From Pontibacillus chungwhensis BH030062 (GTDB lineage: Bacteria > Bacillota > Bacilli > Bacillales > BH030062), in contig NZ_AVBG01000008.1 of assembly GCF_000770675.1 (NCBI RefSeq), positions 1 to 64,000 on the forward strand: a DNA stretch of 64,000 bases, given 5' to 3'. Of this stretch, positions 60,631 through 64,000 are shown piece after piece. The position numbers and the translations under genes are program-made. How positions within the stretch are numbered: the first letter of the stretch is position 1; every line of letters starts with the position of its first letter. Below the pieces are notes generated by a model, which had not been told where the DNA came from, ran no database searches, and saw only the letters and a program-made list of their open reading frames with translations.

Positions 60631-60654
60631 ATATGAAAAAAGGAGGTCAGTACT

Positions 60655-62025
60655 ATGCAAGAGCAGATCTTAGAAGTATTAAGTAGCATTAGTGATTTCG
60701 TATGGGGAACACCACTCCTTGTTCTGCTAGTCGGAACAGGAATATACTTAACGATTCGATTAGGGTTTCTTCAATTACGCATGTTACCCTACGCTCTTCA
60801 GCTTGCGTTTAGCCCAAAACGACAAGACAAAAAATCAAAGGGAGATATTTCTCACTACCAATCGCTTACAACCGCCTTGGCGGCGACTATTGGAACAGGT
60901 AATATCGCCGGTGTAGCTGGAGCGGTTCTTCTAGGGGGGCCTGGTGCGATCTTTTGGATGTGGATCACAGCACTCTTTGGTATGGCAACCAAATATGCCG
61001 AAGCCATACTTGCGGTTAAATACCGTGTGACTGACAAAAATGGCAAAATGGCCGGTGGTCCTATGTACTACCTTGAAAAAGGTCTAAAAGCAAAGCCGCT
61101 TGGGATTTTATTTGCTTTTTTTGGTTCAATTGCCGCTTTTGGAATTGGAAACATGGCCCAATCCAATACGTTAGCTGATGCCGTAGACACTACGTTTAAT
61201 GTGCCGACTTGGCTCACAGGAATTATTTTAACAGTCTTAACGATTTTAGTTGTTTTAGGCGGGATTAAAAGTATCGGGAAAGTAACATCTTTCTTTGTAC
61301 CAATTATGGCGATATTTTATATTATTGCTGGTCTTATTATTATCCTTCTTAACTTAGATCTTGTCGGTCCTGCCTTTTCTACGATCTTCACAAGTGCTTT
61401 CACAGGGGAAGCTGCTGTAGGTGGAGCAGTAGGTAGCGCAATCCGATACGGTGTAGCTCGAGGCGTATTCTCGAACGAAGCTGGTCTTGGTTCTGCACCC
61501 ATTGCAGCCGCTGCCGCCAAAACAGACTATCCTGGCCGTCAGGCACTCGTTTCCATGACTCAAGTGTTCCTAGACACCATCTTAGTTTGTACGATCACAG
61601 GACTTACAATTGTTATGGCGGATATGTATTCAGGAAACATTGATGGCGCCGATTTAACAAGTGCATCCTTCGAGCATTTCCTCGGTAGTACCGGTTCAAT
61701 GATTGTCGCAATTGGCTTGGTCTTCTTCACGTTCTCAACAATTGTCGGTTGGTCTTACTACGGAGAGAAATGTTTTGGATACTTAACGAAAGAACGAATG
61801 CTCCCAGCCTATCGAATCGTCTTCATCGCATTTGTATTCGTTGGGGCTGTTGTCAAAATTGATATCGTTTGGACATTTGCTGATATCATGAACGGTCTTA
61901 TGGCTGCACCAAACTTAATTGGCCTTCTTGGATTATCTGGTGTGGTTGTTTCCGAAACAAAACGATTTATGCGCGTTGCAAAAGAAGAACGAAAAGCAAA
62001 ATCTGACCCCAGTTATGAAGCCTAA
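60655..62025 (+). CDS. alsT: Alanine/glycine:cation symporter (AGCS family)
   Basis: 456 residues, about 11 helices. AGCS signatures: LTTALAATIGTGNIAGVAGA, GGPGAIFWMWITALFGMATK, GGPMYYLEKGL, and GVFSNEAGLGSAPIAAAAAK. It imports alanine, glycine or glutamine with Na+ or H+. Ribosome site AAAAGGAGG. Transcribed alone from a promoter with a CodY-like box. Confidence 0.9.
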   Translation: MQEQILEVLSSISDFVWGTPLLVLLVGTGIYLTIRLGFLQLRMLPYALQLAFSPKRQDKKSKGDISHYQSLTTALAATIGTGNIAGVAGAVLLGGPGAIFWMWITALFGMATKYAEAILAVKYRVTDKNGKMAGGPMYYLEKGLKAKPLGILFAFFGSIAAFGIGNMAQSNTLADAVDTTFNVPTWLTGIILTVLTILVVLGGIKSIGKVTSFFVPIMAIFYIIAGLIIILLNLDLVGPAFSTIFTSAFTGEAAVGGAVGSAIRYGVARGVFSNEAGLGSAPIAAAAAKTDYPGRQALVSMTQVFLDTILVCTITGLTIVMADMYSGNIDGADLTSASFEHFLGSTGSMIVAIGLVFFTFSTIVGWSYYGEKCFGYLTKERMLPAYRIVFIAFVFVGAVVKIDIVWTFADIMNGLMAAPNLIGLLGLSGVVVSETKRFMRVAKEERKAKSDPSYEA

Positions 62026-62026
62026 C

Positions 62027-62062
62027 AAAAAAGAGCATCCTCATTCGAGGATGCTCTTTTTA
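62027..62062 (+). terminator. Terminator of alsT
   Basis: Perfect stem AAAAGAGCATCCTC / GAGGATGCTCTTTT with a 4-base loop, then TTAT. Confidence 0.9.
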
Positions 62063-62074
62063 TGAGCTGACAGA

Positions 62075-62257
62075 ATGTTTCCGTTTGCTGTAATTGAGCG
62101 TAAGGTGGGCCTGGAAACCACTTGCTTTCCTGTGGGGAGCTGGTGAGCCTCCTCACCCGGCAAAGCCGGGCTCCGGGGTCTCACCTAGGCTCTTCTGCCC
62201 ACGGGAGTCTCGCAGTTTCCAGGCCCACCTTTGCCATATCGGTAGATACGGAAACAT
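62075..62257 (+). repeat. Double-hairpin repeat unit 4, hairpin type I
   Basis: Outer arms ATGTTTCCGT (from 62075) and ACGGAAACAT (to 62257), perfect. Inner arms AAGGTGGGCCTGGAAAC (from 62102) and its inverse ending 62231. Core reversed, nearly identical to unit 1 type I but with its own loop (CACCCGGCAAAGCCGGG) where unit 1 has CAGCCGGCACGCCGGC: the loop hairpin is kept while its bases change. Confidence 0.85.
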
Positions 62258-62302
62258 GCCACATGTAGATTCAAATAGGCATCAGGAACGCCCAAGCAGC
62301 AG

Positions 62303-62476
62303 GGCCGTTCGTACTTCACATGGCAAGGGGTGTCTGGGGAACGGGGAGACTCCTGCGGGAGAAAGAGGTCGACGAGACCCCGGACTGAACGCAGTGAGGG
62401 AGGAGGCTCGACAGCTCGCCCGCGGAAAGCGAGTCGTTCCCCAGACACCCCTACCACTCAATAAACGTAACGGCCC
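62303..62476 (+). repeat. Double-hairpin repeat unit 4, hairpin type II variant
   Basis: Outer arms GGGCCGTT (from 62303) and AACGGCCC (to 62476). Inner arms AGGGGTGTCTGGGGAACG (62337-62354) and CGTTCCCCAGACACCCCT (62435-62452), perfect but unlike the inner arms of units 1-3. The core GAGACTCCTGCGGGAG ... CCCGCGGAAAGCGAGT is retained. Confidence 0.85.
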
Positions 62477-62493
62477 CCATGAAGCAAAACCTC

Positions 62494-63417
62494 TTAAGAC
62501 CTAGGGCCCACGTCTTTGATTGTAAATTGATCAACCAGATTCAGTTGTATGACCGCTTCTCCATCTCCAAACACTTTCTCTTTATAAAACAATTCATTCT
62601 TCTCGTCACCGCTACGAATCGTTTCTTCTTTATCCCACTCAACATCCCAACCTAGTTGCTCAGAATAACTTTCAGCTTTAACAGAAACGCTGGCTTCTTT
62701 TGAGAGATTCAGGATCATATTACGGGCTTCATCAATCATCCAGTCCCCCGTGATGTTCCCTGCGTTTAGTTTCAGGTTCCCTGTAGTCCCACGGATCTCA
62801 ACATCAACGTCTTCCGGCAAGGAAATCGTACGGTTAAACGTTGTTCGACTGTAGTGCATTCCTTCCTTAGACGGTCCTTGCAATAATTGAATGTACAGTT
62901 TATCTCCTACTTTGTTAATTGAAGCTACATCGTTCTTATCTAAATCTTCTTGTTTAAGAAATTCTGAGGTAAATGTTCCAAATATGTGAACCTTACGAGC
63001 ATTATTCGTCTCAACGACCAAATCATCATACGCTTGCTCAAGCACGATCGTATTGATATCTTCTGAGATTGACTCTTCTATAGAAGGCATGGGACCTTGA
63101 ACTCGTTCTGCATTCATAGCTCCCTTCACTTCATTCACCAGACCTAATGAAGTCATTAAATATAACCCCAGGGCGACCATTCCAAGTACTCCGATAAAGA
63201 AGATTGAAAGGAAGTCATATTGCACGATTGGCTTCTCTTTCTTAGATAGAGCAATGTATGCAAGCACCTCGACTCCAAGCACAATTAAAATAAACGGCCA
63301 CCACGACATGGTTAATGTAATAGGATCCCAATCTGTAAACTGCCCAACCATTAGTAAGACTCCTAGGAAGATAAGTGAAAGTCCCATTGATACCGTTCCT
63401 ACGCGCCACTTTCTCAT
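62494..63417 (-). CDS. LiaF-like membrane protein with adhesin-like C-terminal domain
   Basis: 307 residues. Three or four N-terminal helices (GLSLIFLGVLLMVGQ, WWPFILIVLGVEVLAYIAL, FIGVLGMVALGLYLMTSL) of LiaI/LiaF-TM type are followed by a 180-residue extracytoplasmic beta-rich region of DUF4097 type (VVETNNARKVHIFG, VEIRGTTGNLKLNAGNITGD). Such proteins often go with envelope-stress systems, but no kinase or regulator is in view. The ATG overlaps the upstream gene's stop (ATGA), so it is the second gene of an operon. Confidence 0.75.
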   Translation of the reverse strand: MRKWRVGTVSMGLSLIFLGVLLMVGQFTDWDPITLTMSWWPFILIVLGVEVLAYIALSKKEKPIVQYDFLSIFFIGVLGMVALGLYLMTSLGLVNEVKGAMNAERVQGPMPSIEESISEDINTIVLEQAYDDLVVETNNARKVHIFGTFTSEFLKQEDLDKNDVASINKVGDKLYIQLLQGPSKEGMHYSRTTFNRTISLPEDVDVEIRGTTGNLKLNAGNITGDWMIDEARNMILNLSKEASVSVKAESYSEQLGWDVEWDKEETIRSGDEKNELFYKEKVFGDGEAVIQLNLVDQFTIKDVGPRS

Positions 63418-64000
63418 TTGCTGACCTCCTCCTTCTTCACTTTTGAACCTAATAATAGCTTAATCCCCCCGCCGATAAAGAGCAGACAGACAATAATCAT
63501 TTGGAAATAGCGTTCGTAGTAATAATAGAGATTGATCTGAAACGTTTCACGGATTTCATCTGCTAATACAGGCATTAACACATCATCTAACATGTAGAAC
63601 ACACCTAGCAAAATAAGCGCAATTCCGATCCAACGCTGATGATTAATAAAGTATTTAATAACTGGAATATCTTCAATGATCTCCTCTTCATATCGACTAG
63701 CAAGCTGAAGAGCATCAAAGAAACTGAAGAACCAAATAATCGGAATCAAGAATAAGAAAATCGATAAATGTAAGACATCAAGAATATAGATCGACAATAA
63801 GAATGCAGCCATTAGTTGTAGCCCTCTGCGCTGTAAACCTAAATACATATGTCCCGCTCCTGGGAAAATCCCGAGTAATGTCGCGATAACACGACTCTTC
63901 TTCCCACTATCACGGTGACGGTCAAAATCTTCTAGTATTGTCCGATCTTCAAGAGTCTCGCCTTTATCTTTCTGATTTAACAGCTGAATGACATCAAATA
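63414..64000 (-). CDS. Multi-helix membrane protein, 5' end beyond window
   Basis: The frame stays open to the right edge; about 195 codons are visible. A hydrophilic cytosolic part (QLLNQKDKGETLEDRTILED) precedes GIFPGAGHMYLGLQRRGLQL, a start typical of small TM2-like or multi-helix proteins, then four helices (LLSIYILDVLHLSIFLFLIP, WIGIALILLGVFYML, FQMIIVCLLFIGGGIKLLLG). The ATG at 63848 is internal to this conserved motif, so it is not the true start. Operon with the LiaF-like gene. Confidence 0.75.
   Translation of the reverse strand, partial: FDVIQLLNQKDKGETLEDRTILEDFDRHRDSGKKSRVIATLLGIFPGAGHMYLGLQRRGLQLMAAFLLSIYILDVLHLSIFLFLIPIIWFFSFFDALQLASRYEEEIIEDIPVIKYFINHQRWIGIALILLGVFYMLDDVLMPVLADEIRETFQINLYYYYERYFQMIIVCLLFIGGGIKLLLGSKVKKEEVSK

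Noticed and set aside
62094-62504. 136-codon open frame through repeat unit 4, and similar frames in units 1, 2 and 3
   Set aside because: The frames run through long palindromes, differ between copies, and have no ribosome sites or homology. They are by-products of GC-rich inverted repeats.

Overview
The window comes from a low-to-moderate GC, endospore-forming member of the Bacillaceae. Gene content and several leader RNAs match Bacillus subtilis logic: TRAP-type trp control, a preQ1-I riboswitch before queC, a guanine-class purine riboswitch before pbuG, pdaA for spore cortex, an RsbR paralogue, and a yfk-like cluster. The cation/proton antiporter, BCCT osmolyte carrier, MscS channel and sodium-coupled carriers suggest a marine or halotolerant genus such as Halobacillus or Pontibacillus; that placement is inference.

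Layout. 1-984 is a phage-type lysis cassette (amidase, holin). 1191-6962 is a dipeptide ABC transporter operon in the order D-F-A-B-C. 7024-8909 holds a photolyase/cryptochrome and a small unknown gene. 9149-15736 is the complete trp operon trpE-D-C-F-B-A-G on the minus strand. Its leader (15741-15970) carries about two dozen (G/U)AG triplets and a hairpin that covers the trpE ribosome binding site, and six more evenly spaced triplets cover the trpG ribosome binding site. Next come a cation/proton antiporter that seems to lack an ordinary start codon, pbuG with its riboswitch, an AraC regulator, a UvrD-type helicase, aminopeptidase ampS and a BCCT carrier.

26.5-36.2 kb holds queC-queD-queE, an RsbR-like protein, a cupin, a methyltransferase, an acetyltransferase and an acyl-CoA synthetase. 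They are separated by copies of a large double-hairpin repeat of about 400-600 bp. Four full units lie at 26.6, 29.3, 35.7 and 62.1 kb and a truncated one at 31.8 kb. 36.2-47.2 kb holds two YczE-like membrane proteins, a GntR regulator, a YitT protein, small proteins, glgA-glgP, an AlkA glycosylase, a VOC protein and a methyltransferase.

47.2-51.5 kb holds pdaA, the yuiF-type carrier and the most striking locus: a receptor that looks like the phage arbitrium receptor AimR, overlapped by a 56-codon secreted pro-peptide gene ending in HVVGIG, with no phage genes around it. 51.6-60.5 kb resembles the B. subtilis yfk cluster (MscS channel, YfkD, MFS, YihY, YtxH, tyrosine phosphatase), interrupted by an OsmC protein, an orphan amino-acid binding lipoprotein and a PfeT-type metal-efflux ATPase under PerR/Fur-like sites. 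The window ends with an alanine/glycine:cation symporter behind a CodY-like site and two membrane genes, one cut by the right edge.

I see no tRNA, rRNA, CRISPR array or intact insertion sequence. A minor palindrome family (core GTGTC-GACAC) is scattered between genes.
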